A stretch of DNA of 64,000 nt from Kovacikia minuta CCNUW1 (GCF_020091585.1 NZ_CP083582.1:5032536-5096535); one strand, 5' to 3'; numbered from the stretch's first letter, positions 8,931 through 18,150 are shown. The notes: generated from the letters alone by a model not told the origin. Translations and numbers: made by a program.

Positions 8931-9540
8931 ACTCTGCGAATCGCTGTTGAATTTCGTGAATTGAGAAGACGGTTTGAAAAGGTAAGCCTGCCTGCTGATA
9001 CAATTCGGCTCCGCCCTGGTGACGATCGACGAGGGCAACCACCCCATTGACGCGGTAGCCTGCCTGTTGCAACCGTTCAGCAGCTTTCAGGGCTGACCCA
9101 CCCGTTGTTACCACGTCCTCCAGCACGGTGATGGTGCTTGCTTCAGCCAAAAGGGGACCTTCGATATAGGCACGGGTGCCATGCCCCTTGGGTTCTTTGC
9201 GGATAATCAGGGCGGGTAACGAACGCCCCTCATAGGCTGCGACCACACTCACCGCAGTTACGATCGGGTCTGCCCCAAGGGTTAATCCGGCAACCGCTTC
9301 GGTTTCAGAGGGCAGCATCGACTGCAACAGGCGTCCAACTGCCAGGCCACCCCAGGCATGTAATGTCACCTGTTTGCCATTAATGTAATAGGAACTCCGC
9401 TGACCCGAAGAAAGTAAAAAATCCCCTTCCTGATAGGCAACCTGACAAAATAAGTCTAAAAGTTGTTGACGGAGCTTGTCTAAATCTAGGGTTGCAATTG
9501 AATCAGAGGAATCCATTAATGATTGACGAATTTTAGTCAT
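8899..9540 (-). CDS. pyrE: orotate phosphoribosyltransferase
   Basis: The protein has about 213 residues. It joins orotate to PRPP, giving OMP in pyrimidine synthesis. Visible motifs are LLSSGQRSSYYINGKQV (orotate/phosphate contact), the catalytic loop IRKEPKGHGT and the PRPP-binding block VLEDVVTTGGSALKAAE. The ATG at 9540 is preferred; a TTG four codons upstream is possible. The last residues (ERMKDEG) come from a neighbouring heptamer array and are not part of the fold. Confidence 0.94.
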   Translation of the reverse strand: MTKIRQSLMDSSDSIATLDLDKLRQQLLDLFCQVAYQEGDFLLSSGQRSSYYINGKQVTLHAWGGLAVGRLLQSMLPSETEAVAGLTLGADPIVTAVSVVAAYEGRSLPALIIRKEPKGHGTRAYIEGPLLAEASTITVLEDVVTTGGSALKAAERLQQAGYRVNGVVALVDRHQGGAELYQQAGLPFQTVFSIHEIQQRFAELAGERMKDEG

Positions 9541-9671
9541 CTTTTTGGGCAAACTCAGTAAAATTGTTACAGGCTAATTCCGGGTTCAGGTAAATTCTAC
9601 GCAGGTTTCTCCAGTCCTGATTTTAGTCTGAAAACCGACCAACGACCTGTCAACAAATGAGGAGTGATCCT

Positions 9672-10194
9672 ATGAGAATGGGCTACAAAATTGCGATCGC
9701 GGGGTTAGTTGTTTCTATTGTTTCAATGGGGGCTTCAGCTGCGATCGCGCAGGAAGCTGTCATCATTAGAAGCCCTGCTCCGGTCAGTCCCTGATGGGGT
9801 TCTCAGGAAATTTGATGAAGCCTTTTTTGATAATGAACACGAGTTCTTTAGAACCCGGACAATCCCCGAACAAGTTGACTTTATTATTGGTTTGACTGGT
9901 TTTCCTGAACAGAAGATTACCTGGGATGGCAAAAGAATTTTTGAAGTTTATCGTGAGACATTGGATCGTCAGGTCGGGGGGTCCCCTGTCATTCGGACCG
10001 CCGATTTACCTAATCCTTTCTGTCAATCCCTATTGACCTCTGGTTGTCTCTCCGGTTGTGGAGGTCCTGTTTGTACTGCTCCAACCCCTCCTCCAGCCGC
10101 TGCCCCTGTCTATATTCCCCCCGCTGTTGAAGCTCCCATTCCCGTGCAACCCCAACAGCCTGTGCCTGAACCAAAGGTTCCTGCTTTGTGGTAG
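9672..10194 (+). pseudogene. secreted protein of unknown function, interrupted by a +1 frameshift
   Basis: A start at 9672 follows AGGAGTGATCCT and encodes a signal peptide (MRMGYKIAIAGLVVSIVSMG, cleavage near AIA-QEA), then stops at 9794. The next frame continues immediately as PDGVLRKFDEAFFDNEHEFF and runs to 10194. Removing one C from CCCT near 9789-9792 joins them as ...PAPVSPDGVLRKF. The mature part has a domain of about 65 residues (an FF..R.IPEQVDFIIGLTG block), four Cys near FCQSLLTSGCLSGCGGPVC and a Pro-rich tail. I do not recognise the family. Total length is 3n+1. Confidence 0.65.
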
Positions 10195-10307
10195 GCAGAT
10201 GGTGGCAACTAAGGAATGGTCTTAAAGTGGTTTGCTGCCAGCCATTAGCCGCCAGAGTTTCTCCAAATTTCTGACAGCTAACAGTTGGCAGCTTTCGAGC
10301 CGCAAAA

Positions 10308-10380
10308 TCCAGGGTGCAGGAGTTGAACCTGCCTTGGGCGAATTATGAGTTCGCTGCCTCAACCGCTCGGCCAACCCTGG
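10308..10380 (-). tRNA. tRNA with CAT anticodon (Met, or lysidine-modified Ile2)
   Basis: A complete 73-base cloverleaf can be drawn: acceptor CCAGGGT/ACCCTGG, a D-arm with GCC/GGC stem, anticodon stem GCGAA/TTCGC with loop CTCATAA, five-base variable loop CCAAG, T-arm GCAGG-TTCAACT-CCTGC, and discriminator A. The anticodon CAT lies at 10345-10347 on the complement. CCA is not encoded. The D-arm and CTCATAA loop resemble the plastid/cyanobacterial trnI-CAU, so Ile2 is as likely as elongator Met; sequence alone does not settle it. Confidence 0.88.
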
Positions 10381-10610
10381 TTGAGTTTTATTGTATCTTG
10401 ATTCGTTAAAACGACTGCTTGCAAAATTTCCGGATCTAAGCGTTGTAGATTCGTTAGTGCTTATTGGGGTTCGTTAGTGCTTCCGGACATTCTGCCCTGT
10501 ATTTAGCGGTTTGTAATTTTTATCGTGCATAATCAGCGTCCCTATATAAAATTAGGGGCTAGGGAAAAGATAAACCCCTCACCCATGATCTCACCCCCAC
10601 TCCCTGCCCT

Positions 10611-11258
10611 ATGAAACTAAATTCGACTGTAGCGCTGACCCTGATTCTGCTCGCCTTAATGGTTGGAGCGGGGCTTGTCAGTGCTGCCTGGGGAATTGCT
10701 CTAGGACGAGATGCCCTAAAAGGAGTCACCCAACCTGATACCCGTCCGACTAATAATTTGGCGAAGCGTCAAGGGACAACCACCCGCCATGAAGAGTTTA
10801 CGATTCTACGTGAAGAGGATATTGTTGCGAGCGCCAAGTCACGCATTAATGGAACAGCCAAAGCCAGCGCTCCTGCTGTAAACAAGCTTGCGTCTAACAG
10901 CGGCAGCAGCAAAACCAAGTTCCCAATGGTGAGCCAGAGTGAGAATATTGTATTGGAGGTCAATTCTGCTCAAAAACAGGGAGATTCATTGGTTTTGCGG
11001 GTGAACTTACGAAATGATGGCGACCAACCCGTTAAATTTGATGCAACATCCTTGAATGTGGCGGATGACAACGGCCAAACGGTGGACAACAAGGTTAGTG
11101 GTTTACCCTCCGAGTTACCTTCCGCCAGCGGAACTGTTTCCAGTACTGTCACAATTCCGATCGCTGCGCTTAAACAAACGGAGAATATCTCGCTCAACCT
11201 GAAAGATCAGGATGAACAAATTGAGTTAGACGTTCCTGATATCCCAGTTCCCCGGTAG
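10611..11258 (+). CDS. membrane-anchored protein of unknown function
   Basis: The 215-residue protein has one N-terminal hydrophobic segment (about 7-30, TVALTLILLALMVGAGLVSA), which is either an uncleaved anchor or a signal peptide. A Ser/Ala/Lys-rich linker follows. A beta-rich domain at about 110-215 contains VLEVNSAQKQGDSLVLRVNL and LRNDGDQPVKFDATSL, which looks like the immunoglobulin-like fold of DUF4352-type extracytoplasmic proteins. It sits 36 bases before the CorC-like gene on the same strand, so co-transcription is likely. No specific function can be assigned. Confidence 0.7.
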   Translation: MKLNSTVALTLILLALMVGAGLVSAAWGIALGRDALKGVTQPDTRPTNNLAKRQGTTTRHEEFTILREEDIVASAKSRINGTAKASAPAVNKLASNSGSSKTKFPMVSQSENIVLEVNSAQKQGDSLVLRVNLRNDGDQPVKFDATSLNVADDNGQTVDNKVSGLPSELPSASGTVSSTVTIPIAALKQTENISLNLKDQDEQIELDVPDIPVPR

Positions 11259-11294
11259 GAGGGTATCTATCGCTTCCCCCGGACATGCCGCTAG

Positions 11295-12746
11295 ATGGGT
11301 GTACGAATGATAGCCTCTCTGCTGGTTGTTCTGATAACTGGCTTGGGCTTGACTCCCCCTGCCATGCACTTTACCTGGTCAGAATCCCTGTTAAGGGTGC
11401 TGTCGGTATTGTTGTTGATTACAATTAATGCCTTCTTTGTCGCGGCTGAGTTTTCGATCGTGTCGGTGCGGCGATCGCGGATCAATCAACTGGTTGATGC
11501 CGGAGACACCCAGGCAAAGACCGTTCAGAGTTTACAGCAAAGTATCGATCGGCTCCTCTCTACAACCCAGTTGGGGATCACGCTTTCCAGTCTGGCATTA
11601 GGTTGGATTGGAGAGAGTGCGATGGCAGTTCTAATTGCAGATTGGCTGACCCAACTGCCAATTTCACCCAATCTGCGGGCAACGATCGCCCATTCCTTCT
11701 CCATTCCCATTGCCTTTTTTCTGATTGCCTATCTGCAAATTGTTTTGGGTGAACTTTGCCCTAAGTCGGTTGCGTTGCTTTATTCAGAACAATTGGCAAG
11801 GTTTTTGGCAGCGCCCAGTCAGGCGATCGCCCGATTGTTTAATCCATTTATCTGGATTCTAAATACATCCACCCGTTTACTGCTCCGTCTGAGTGGAATT
11901 CAGTACACAGAACAGGGCTGGTACAACCAGGTTACGCCTGAAGAATTGCAGCGGATTATTACAACCAGTAGCGAATCTCCAGGGTTGGAAGCCGAAGAGC
12001 GGCAACTGCTGAGAAACGTGATTGAATTTGGCGATGTTTCCGCTGGGGAAGTGATGATTCCCCGAACTAACATTGCAGCGATAACGAGTGATGCCACTTT
12101 TCAATCATTGCTGGAAGAGGTTGCTAACTCTGGGCATTCTCGCTATCCAGTGATTGGAGAATCCCTGGATGATGTGCGGGGCATCATTCACTTTAAAGAA
12201 TTGGCAGAACCTCTAGCGCAGGGGGCACTTTCCGTGGAGGACCCCATTCAAGCCTGGGTTCGCCCTGCCCGTTTTGTTCCGGAATATATGGTGCTGAGTG
12301 AACTGCTGCCCTTGATGCAACGATCGCGCCAACCTATGGTGATGGTAGTTGATGAATACGGAGGTACCGCAGGTCTCGTCACGATTGAAGATCTGGTTAG
12401 CGAAATCTTGGGTGACACGATCGAACCCTCCAGTTCTGATGAACTGAGTATGCAAATCCTGGATGACCAAACCTTTATCGTTCAGGCGCAAATGGATTTG
12501 GAAGAAGTGAATGAACTTTTGAACTTAGATTTACCCCTAACCGATGACTACCAGACCATAGGCGGATTCATTCTATATCGCCTCCAGAAAATACCTCAAC
12601 CCGGCGAAATCTTGCACTATCAGGATTATGAATTCACCGTTATTTCCGCTGAAGGTCCCCGCCTGCACCAGATTCAAATTCATCGGCAGGAGGCTCCCGA
12701 AGTTAGTCCAGATGAGGAAAGTTCAACTGAGATTGAGATGGAATAA
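11295..12746 (+). CDS. CNNM/CorC (HlyC) family membrane protein
   Basis: The 483-residue protein shows the full family layout. A DUF21 transmembrane domain at about 25-200 has several hydrophobic spans (LLLITINAFFVAAEFSIVSV; LGITLSSLALGWIGESAM). A CBS pair follows at about 215-345 (VMIPRTNIAAI, GTAGLVTIEDLVSEILGD), then a CorC_HlyC domain at about 370-455 (DLPLTDDYQTIGGFIL). Homologues export or gate Mg2+/Co2+; the older hemolysin name is historical. ATG 11295 is used, and ATG 11307 is an alternative. A small acidic tail ends the protein. Confidence 0.88.
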   Translation: MGVRMIASLLVVLITGLGLTPPAMHFTWSESLLRVLSVLLLITINAFFVAAEFSIVSVRRSRINQLVDAGDTQAKTVQSLQQSIDRLLSTTQLGITLSSLALGWIGESAMAVLIADWLTQLPISPNLRATIAHSFSIPIAFFLIAYLQIVLGELCPKSVALLYSEQLARFLAAPSQAIARLFNPFIWILNTSTRLLLRLSGIQYTEQGWYNQVTPEELQRIITTSSESPGLEAEERQLLRNVIEFGDVSAGEVMIPRTNIAAITSDATFQSLLEEVANSGHSRYPVIGESLDDVRGIIHFKELAEPLAQGALSVEDPIQAWVRPARFVPEYMVLSELLPLMQRSRQPMVMVVDEYGGTAGLVTIEDLVSEILGDTIEPSSSDELSMQILDDQTFIVQAQMDLEEVNELLNLDLPLTDDYQTIGGFILYRLQKIPQPGEILHYQDYEFTVISAEGPRLHQIQIHRQEAPEVSPDEESSTEIEME

Positions 12747-12870
12747 AAGGGGTTAGGTGCAGGTGCCAGGTGTCAAGTGTCAGGTAAAGGATGAAAAAAC
12801 TTCTTACCCCTCACCTTCCCCACCTTCTCATCCCTTCATCCTTCATCCCTCATCCTTCATCCCTCATCCT
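12747..12870. repeat. heptanucleotide repeat region
   Basis: GGTGCCA/GGTGTCA-type units are followed by CCTTCAT/CCTCATC seven-base units. The array overlaps the 3' end of larC, whose last residues (RVRDEG) it encodes. Confidence 0.7.
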
Positions 12871-14498
12871 TCATCTCTCACCCGATGCCACGCTGCCAGG
12901 GCAAGGCGATGCACCTCGATCCAGGGAAGGTTATGTTGGCGGGCAATTTGGGCGCAGTCTTCGTACTCAGGCTGGACGTTCACTGGTTTGTCTGTTCCAG
13001 CCCCTGCTACTTTCACTCGAATGGTTCCGTACTCTGTTTGCACTGGCTGAAGCTGGCGCGGCAGAATCTGACGATGCTGGGTCGATCGCCGGATTCCCAA
13101 CGTTGTCGTCTCCCGAAAAATCGTTGTTTCACAGGCTGGTACAGCCTCCAGATGGCAAAGAACCGTCAGTAAAATCCCTGGTCGTGACTTTTTCATTGCG
13201 ATCGCCTGAGTAAACACGTCCAAAGCACCCACGGCAAACAATTCGTCATAGAGATAGCCAATCGCCTGGGGATTGAGGTCATCAATCTGGGTTTCGAGAA
13301 CGACGATCGTCTCTTCAAGAGAATAGGGGGTGGGGAATGGAGTTTTGAGTTCTAAGTTTTGAGTTTTGAGTTCTAAGTTTTGAGTTGAATCCAAGTGCTG
13401 AGTGCTAAGAGAATTTTGAATTTTGAATTTTGAATTTTGAATTGAAGTTAAGTGCTGAGTGCTGACTGCTGAGTGCTGAGTATTATCTTCTAGCTTCTGT
13501 CTCCTGGTTCCTGACTCCTGACTCCGACCTTCTGCCCTCTGCCCTTTGCCCTCTGCCTTCCTCTCCCCAATCCACAGACGGAGAATGTTTGGAATGGGCA
13601 GATCGATCGCCCCTGCTCCCAACCCAACCCGCAGTAACGTCATCGTTGGTGGGGGACCAAACTGCACGGCTAACGTGGTTGCGATCGCCGCTCCAGTAGG
13701 AGTCACCAGTTCACGTTCAATGCCATTGTGATAAATGGGCAGTTGGACTAGCTCAAACAACTTCAACACCGCAGGGGCGGGAACGGGTAACCGACCATGT
13801 GCTGCCCAAACCGTACCGCCCCCCGTTGGCAGGGGAGAACAGTAAATCCTTTCAACCCCCAACCAATCTAAACCCAGGCAGATTCCCACAATATCCACGA
13901 TCGCATCCACTGCCCCCACTTCATGGAAATGAACCTTTTCGGGAGGAATGCCATGTACTGCCGCCTCTGCCTCCGCCAGCCTGCGAAACACTGCCAGGCT
14001 CCAGGCTTCTGTCCGTTTGGGAAATCCTGCCTCCAGAATTAATTGCTCAATCTCCGGCAAATGGCGGGATGAACCGTGATTAGGCAAATCAGAATTTGTA
14101 TGGGGGGCATGCTGATGGGTGCCAGAGGAATGGGGATGGGGGTGGTGAGGATCAGAATGGGGATGAAAGTGTCCTTCCTGCGGATGAGCCAGACTGTCTG
14201 CTTCTGTTGCAAAATAAGCAGGGGGATCGCTCAAATGGTACGCTGTTGGGGCAATTGGTGCTGAGATTCCCTCTTGGCTTCTGGAACGGGTTGGGCTGAA
14301 TAAATCGACATGAACTTTCGTAGCCCGCTGTCCATTTCGATGGACATCCTCCGCCCACAGTTGATATTCCCCCGAAACACCCAACCGAGCCAATGCTTCA
14401 ACCAGATAATTCAGAGGCACTCCCGCATCCACGATCGCACCCAGGCACATATCACCAGCAATTCCAGTCGGACATTCAAGATAGGCAATTTTCGTCAT
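12864..14498 (-). CDS. larC: nickel pincer cofactor biosynthesis protein LarC, with a repeat-encoded insertion
   Basis: LarC (DUF111) inserts nickel into the pincer cofactor of lactate racemase and related enzymes. The N-terminus [20 protein letters not shown], the block [31 protein letters not shown] and the C-terminal half ([20 protein letters not shown]) are all typical. At 544 residues it is much longer than the usual 400 or so. Two things explain this: a His-rich stretch at about 105-145 (metal-binding in many LarC proteins), and an insertion at about 313-393 encoded by heptanucleotide repeats. No larA, larB or larE is visible here. The ATG at 14498 matches family starts. Confidence 0.9.
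   Translation of the reverse strand: MTKIAYLECPTGIAGDMCLGAIVDAGVPLNYLVEALARLGVSGEYQLWAEDVHRNGQRATKVHVDLFSPTRSRSQEGISAPIAPTAYHLSDPPAYFATEADSLAHPQEGHFHPHSDPHHPHPHSSGTHQHAPHTNSDLPNHGSSRHLPEIEQLILEAGFPKRTEAWSLAVFRRLAEAEAAVHGIPPEKVHFHEVGAVDAIVDIVGICLGLDWLGVERIYCSPLPTGGGTVWAAHGRLPVPAPAVLKLFELVQLPIYHNGIERELVTPTGAAIATTLAVQFGPPPTMTLLRVGLGAGAIDLPIPNILRLWIGERKAEGKGQRAEGRSQESGTRRQKLEDNTQHSAVSTQHLTSIQNSKFKIQNSLSTQHLDSTQNLELKTQNLELKTPFPTPYSLEETIVVLETQIDDLNPQAIGYLYDELFAVGALDVFTQAIAMKKSRPGILLTVLCHLEAVPACETTIFRETTTLGIRRSTQHRQILPRQLQPVQTEYGTIRVKVAGAGTDKPVNVQPEYEDCAQIARQHNLPWIEVHRLALAAWHRVRDEG
13321..13560. repeat. heptanucleotide array translated inside larC
   Basis: Tandem units AGTTTTG, TTCTAAG, GAATTTT, GTGCTGA and CTGACTC run across about 240 bases in the coding frame. 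On the coding strand they give seven-residue repeats such as FKIQNSK, QNLELKT and TQHL/STQ blocks. A seven-base unit read in triplets repeats every 21 bases, so the peptide has a period of seven residues. Confidence 0.85.
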
Positions 14499-14738
14499 GT
14501 TGGGGATGGGGATAAAGGATGAAGGATGAAGGATGAAGGATGAAGGAGCAACCCCAATCCGAAATTCCTATTCCTATTTTCCATCCTCAACGCAACAGCA
14601 TTCTCACAATGTTCTCTCTATTGCTCCCCTCTCTTCTTCAGTCTTCACCCTCTTCCTCTCTCCGCTCACGCTCTCCCCTCCCACTGCCCACTCCTCCCAC
14701 TCTTCACCCTTTTATCCTTCATCCTTCATCCTTTCCCA
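14499..14738. repeat. heptanucleotide and pyrimidine-rich repeat region
   Basis: Tandem GGATGAA units lie at about 14516-14546, followed by a pyrimidine-rich tract and then CCTTCAT units at about 14707-14730. It separates divergent larC and the YciO-like gene. No promoter is evident in the repeat itself. Confidence 0.7.
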
Positions 14739-15410
14739 ATGGCAACTCTCTATTCCATCCACCCAGACAATCCCCAAAGCAGGACAATTGACCAAATCAA
14801 AAACGCGCTTCAGGGTGGAGCAGTCATGCTTTATCCAACTGATACGGTCTATGCGATCGGCTGCGATTTGTTTTCCAAAAGTGCTGTACAACGGGTGCGC
14901 CAGATTAAGCAATTGTCCAACGACAAGCCTTTGACTTTTCTGTGTTCCTCCCTATCTAGCATTGCCCAGTATGCGGTAGTACATGATTCTGCCTATCGCA
15001 TCATGCGGCGGTTGATTCCAGGTCCATATACTTTTTTGTTACCAGCAACGAAGCTAGTTCCCAAATTAGTGATGAATCCCAGGCGGAGAACAACAGGAAT
15101 CCGGGTGCCTGATCATCCCATTAGCATGGCATTGCTTGAGGCTTTGGGAAATCCGATTATTTCGACTTCTGCCCCCTTGCTGATGAATGGAGACCTGGTG
15201 AATGAGCCAGTTGCCAAGCCCGACTCCGGCACCAGTCGATTCGATTTATTTGACTGTTTAGAAAAATTAGTGGATGTGATTGTAGACAGCGGCACAGAAC
15301 CAGGGTTTCACGTTTCGACAATTCTTGACCTTACCGAGGAGGAACCAATCATTGTGCGGCGGGGTCTAGGATGGGAGGAGGTTTCTTCGTGGCTAGTTGA
15401 GGCTGGTTGA
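14739..15410 (+). CDS. YciO/YrdC-family (Sua5-like) RNA-binding protein, putative threonylcarbamoyl-AMP synthase
   Basis: The 223-residue protein shows VMLYPTDTVYAIGCDLFSKS, IKQLSNDKPLTFLCSSLSSI and TGIRVPDHPISMALLEALG, the Sua5/YrdC/YciO fold that binds ATP and threonine or RNA. The KPLTFLC form and STSAPL block fit the YciO branch, whose role in tRNA t6A formation is less certain than that of TsaC. The ATG at 14739 is preceded only by repeat DNA, so the ribosome site is poor. Cyanobacteria often carry both a TsaC and a YciO protein. Confidence 0.82.
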   Translation: MATLYSIHPDNPQSRTIDQIKNALQGGAVMLYPTDTVYAIGCDLFSKSAVQRVRQIKQLSNDKPLTFLCSSLSSIAQYAVVHDSAYRIMRRLIPGPYTFLLPATKLVPKLVMNPRRRTTGIRVPDHPISMALLEALGNPIISTSAPLLMNGDLVNEPVAKPDSGTSRFDLFDCLEKLVDVIVDSGTEPGFHVSTILDLTEEEPIIVRRGLGWEEVSSWLVEAG

Positions 15411-15571
15411 GCCAAAAACGGAAGCCTGCCGACTTCTAATTTCTGTTACTGATGAAGAAAATTATTAGCCAAGTCGGTATAAATATGTAACTATCTGAAA
15501 AAGTGACATAACATTGCCTGAGTTTAACCGTAGCGGTCTAATTCCAGCGTGTAGACAGTAGGGACAGCCAA

Positions 15572-15651
15572 TTTAAGTTATGAGTTTTAAGTTATGAGTC
15601 TTAAGTTTTGAATTATGAATTTTGAACTCAAAACTTAAAACTTAAAACTTT
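15572..15651. repeat. heptanucleotide array that folds on itself
   Basis: Units of TTAAGTT/ATGAGTT and TTTTGAA run rightward, and complementary units (ACTCAAA, ACTTAAA) follow. The two halves could pair into a long hairpin directly upstream of the hetZ-like gene. Confidence 0.65.
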
Positions 15652-15693
15652 TGTTGCTTCCCTGCGGTTCTATATTCCGTGCACTACCCAACC

Positions 15694-16992
15694 ATGAATA
15701 TCGAATCTACCTCCTTTCGTCCTGAGGCAGTCCCTCCCGCAGACCTGACACCAGAGATTTCTGCCAACATTCATGGAGCAATCTCGTCGCCGGTCACAGA
15801 TGCAAACCAGCCCCAAAACTTGTTCCAGGAAGCGGAATCATTTGAGACGCATACCTCAACCGAGTTTTTGGATCTCCCAACGTTGACCCAACTGCTTGTC
15901 CAGGAGTTGCGATCGGAGATAAAGGATTCTACCAGTAATGTTGAAACATTAGCCCACCGAATTGCGGCTGAGGTCGATCGCATCTGTCAAAAAAGTGGAC
16001 GGATTCAGACCTCAGGTGAAGTCCAATCCTGGCAATTATCACTGGCACGGCACCGGCTCCAAAAGTGCCTGAACTATTATCAACTTGGCTCCAAACGGGG
16101 ACGGGTAGACTTGCACAGTACGCTGGGGGCAATGATCTACCGATACGTTGCGCCGAACCGGATGCAACTTGGGTTTCATGCCCGTTACAGTTTAATTGAA
16201 GACTTTCTACAGGGGTTTTACACGGAATCCCTGAAAGCCTTTCGACGGGAGAATGAACTACCGGAGAACTACCAACCCCGCACCCGTCTGGAACTGGCGG
16301 AGTATATGGCCTTTACCGAACAGTATGCCAAGCGCCGCATCAACCTACCCCAGGGACAAAACCAGCAGTTGATTGTGCTACGGGCACAACGATTTGGGAA
16401 GCGTCAACCTTTAGAAGTTTCGGTAGATATTGAGCAGGCGCTGGAGTCCCCCAAAAATGAGGAGGCAGAGGCGCACAATCGATCGCCCCTGGCGCAACAG
16501 TTACGGGAACACATGGTACTCGATGCGATGGATTCGCCATCGGAAGCGGTGTTGCGCGATCGAGTCATTGCCGAACTGATTAACTATCTGGAAGCTCAGG
16601 GACAGACAGACTGTGTTAACTATCTGACACTGAAACTCCAAGACCTTTCTGCGCCAGAAATTGACGAAATTCTTGGACTTTCTGCCCGCCAGCGGGATTA
16701 TTTACAGCAGCGCTTCAAATACCACGTTGAAAAGTTCACCCTCTCCCAGAATTGGAAGCTGGTACATCAATGGCTAGGAGCAGATTTAGACCAAAATTTA
16801 GGGCTATCTACCCATCAGTGGCAAATCTTTACCAGTCAACTTTCTCCAGACCAGCAGCAACTTCTGAACCTCAAAAAGGCGCATGCAAGCGACCAGGAGA
16901 TTATGCAAGCGCTCAAATGCACACCCAAGCAATTGCATAAACGCTGGGGACAACTTTTGGAACTTGCACGCCAAACGAGGAATCAGAATTGA
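15694..16992 (+). CDS. hetZ: HetZ-like regulatory protein
   Basis: The 432-residue protein has a variable N-terminus (1-65) and then a long helical body. Recognisable blocks are RICQKSGRIQTSGEVQSW, CLNYYQLGSKRGRVDLHSTL, YSLIEDFLQGFYTESLKAFR, LELAEYMAFTEQYAKRRI and LSARQRDYLQQRFKYHVEKF. From memory these agree with HetZ of heterocyst-forming cyanobacteria; homologues also occur in filamentous strains without heterocysts. HetZ acts early in heterocyst commitment in Anabaena and has a sigma-like helix-turn-helix (here near EIDEILGLSARQRDYL). ATG 15694 is preferred over an upstream in-frame GTG at 15679. No PatU or other pattern gene is adjacent. Confidence 0.62.
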   Translation: MNIESTSFRPEAVPPADLTPEISANIHGAISSPVTDANQPQNLFQEAESFETHTSTEFLDLPTLTQLLVQELRSEIKDSTSNVETLAHRIAAEVDRICQKSGRIQTSGEVQSWQLSLARHRLQKCLNYYQLGSKRGRVDLHSTLGAMIYRYVAPNRMQLGFHARYSLIEDFLQGFYTESLKAFRRENELPENYQPRTRLELAEYMAFTEQYAKRRINLPQGQNQQLIVLRAQRFGKRQPLEVSVDIEQALESPKNEEAEAHNRSPLAQQLREHMVLDAMDSPSEAVLRDRVIAELINYLEAQGQTDCVNYLTLKLQDLSAPEIDEILGLSARQRDYLQQRFKYHVEKFTLSQNWKLVHQWLGADLDQNLGLSTHQWQIFTSQLSPDQQQLLNLKKAHASDQEIMQALKCTPKQLHKRWGQLLELARQTRNQN

Positions 16993-17215
16993 GTAGGTGG
17001 TAGGTGTCGGGGGTCAGGGGTCAGGGGTCAGGGGTCAGGGGTCAGGGGTCAGGGGTCAGAGAAAGGATAAAGGATGAAGGATGAAGGATAAAACACTCTC
17101 ATCACCCTCTTACCCCATCATCTCATCATCTCTCCTTCCTTCCCCATTTCCCTACCTCCCCACTCCCTACTCCCTCCTCCCCAACTTAAAACTCAAAACT
17201 TAAAACTTCCTCACC
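16993..17215. repeat. heptanucleotide repeat region
   Basis: GGGGTCA is repeated about seven times at 17009-17058. AAGGATG units, CATCTCAT-type units and ACTTAAA units follow. The last units form the 3' end of the YihY-like gene. Confidence 0.8.
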
Positions 17216-18150
17216 CCTTCCCGCTTTACCCGTCGCTGCCGCTGCTTTTGCTCCGATCGCATGGCGGCTCCCACAGTAACATTTAATTGCGCGCCAATTA
17301 GCAACGCCAGAGCGCAGAGGTAGAGCCAGAGCAATAACACAATCACCGCGCCGATCGCGCCATAAATCCGACTGTATTGACCAAACTGGGAAACATAAAA
17401 ACGAAAAAAGCTGGAGAGAATTGCCCAAAATGCTGCTGCCAGAATTGCACCGGGAAGAATAGGGGTACCTGAAGTCCAGCGGCTAGGTCCATAGCGATAG
17501 ATAAACGCGAAGGCGAGGATCACAATCCCCAGTGCCAGGGGTAGGCTCAATAGCTGCCAACCATTCAGCAAACTCCACCGCAACCCACCACTGCGAACCG
17601 CCACAGTTTGAACCGCCACATCACTGATAAAAACCACCGTTGAAGCCAGGATCAAAAACAAGATGGTGCCGATCGTCAACCCTAAGGAGACAAGCTTTGC
17701 CTTCCAGAACGGGCGCATTCTGGATGGAGGAACTTGATGGATCTGGTCAAGGGCACTCATAGCAGCACTCAGGACACTGGAAGCAGCCCAAAGTGACACC
17801 ACAAAACTGATCGAGAAAAGCCCCTGATTGCTGGTTTGAGAGACCTCCTGAATAAAGTTTTGAATCAGTGTCAGTACATCAACAGGAATCACCTGTGCCA
17901 GCTGGTCGGCAAGTTTCAGCAGGGTTTGCTCAGAGGATCTCACCAGACCAAAGGAAGCCAGGATTGCAACAATGGCTGGAAATAGAGCCAGAATGGCGTT
18001 ATAAGCCATTTCAGCAGCCAGACCGGGCAACCGTTGGCTGCCAGTACGCTTCAAAATCTCCCAGATGATGGCAGGAGTGAGATATTTCCAGAACCGGAAG
18101 AAGCGTCTAGTCAGCGTTTTCTCCTCAGCTTGAAAGTGGGCAAGAAGCAC
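17200..18150 (-). CDS. YihY/BrkB family inner-membrane protein
   Basis: The 316-residue protein has six hydrophobic spans. The family signature sits around LPGLAAEMAYNAILALFPAI near the first span, and FWAILSSFFRFYVSQFG and YGAIGAVIVLLLWLYLCALA near the last two. It was once mislabelled RNase BN; its real function is unknown, with proposed roles in transport or envelope maintenance. Its first 26 bases overlap the end of the upstream response-regulator gene, so the two are translationally coupled. The basic C-terminal tail ends in repeat-derived DNA. Confidence 0.87.
   Translation of the reverse strand: MLLAHFQAEEKTLTRRFFRFWKYLTPAIIWEILKRTGSQRLPGLAAEMAYNAILALFPAIVAILASFGLVRSSEQTLLKLADQLAQVIPVDVLTLIQNFIQEVSQTSNQGLFSISFVVSLWAASSVLSAAMSALDQIHQVPPSRMRPFWKAKLVSLGLTIGTILFLILASTVVFISDVAVQTVAVRSGGLRWSLLNGWQLLSLPLALGIVILAFAFIYRYGPSRWTSGTPILPGAILAAAFWAILSSFFRFYVSQFGQYSRIYGAIGAVIVLLLWLYLCALALLIGAQLNVTVGAAMRSEQKQRQRRVKREGVRKF

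Noticed and set aside
9780-9800. Programmed frameshifting in the secreted protein and the other four interrupted genes
   Set aside because: No slippery heptamer with a downstream pseudoknot is shared, the families do not use recoding, and all breaks are the same simple +1 type, which favours error or mutation.
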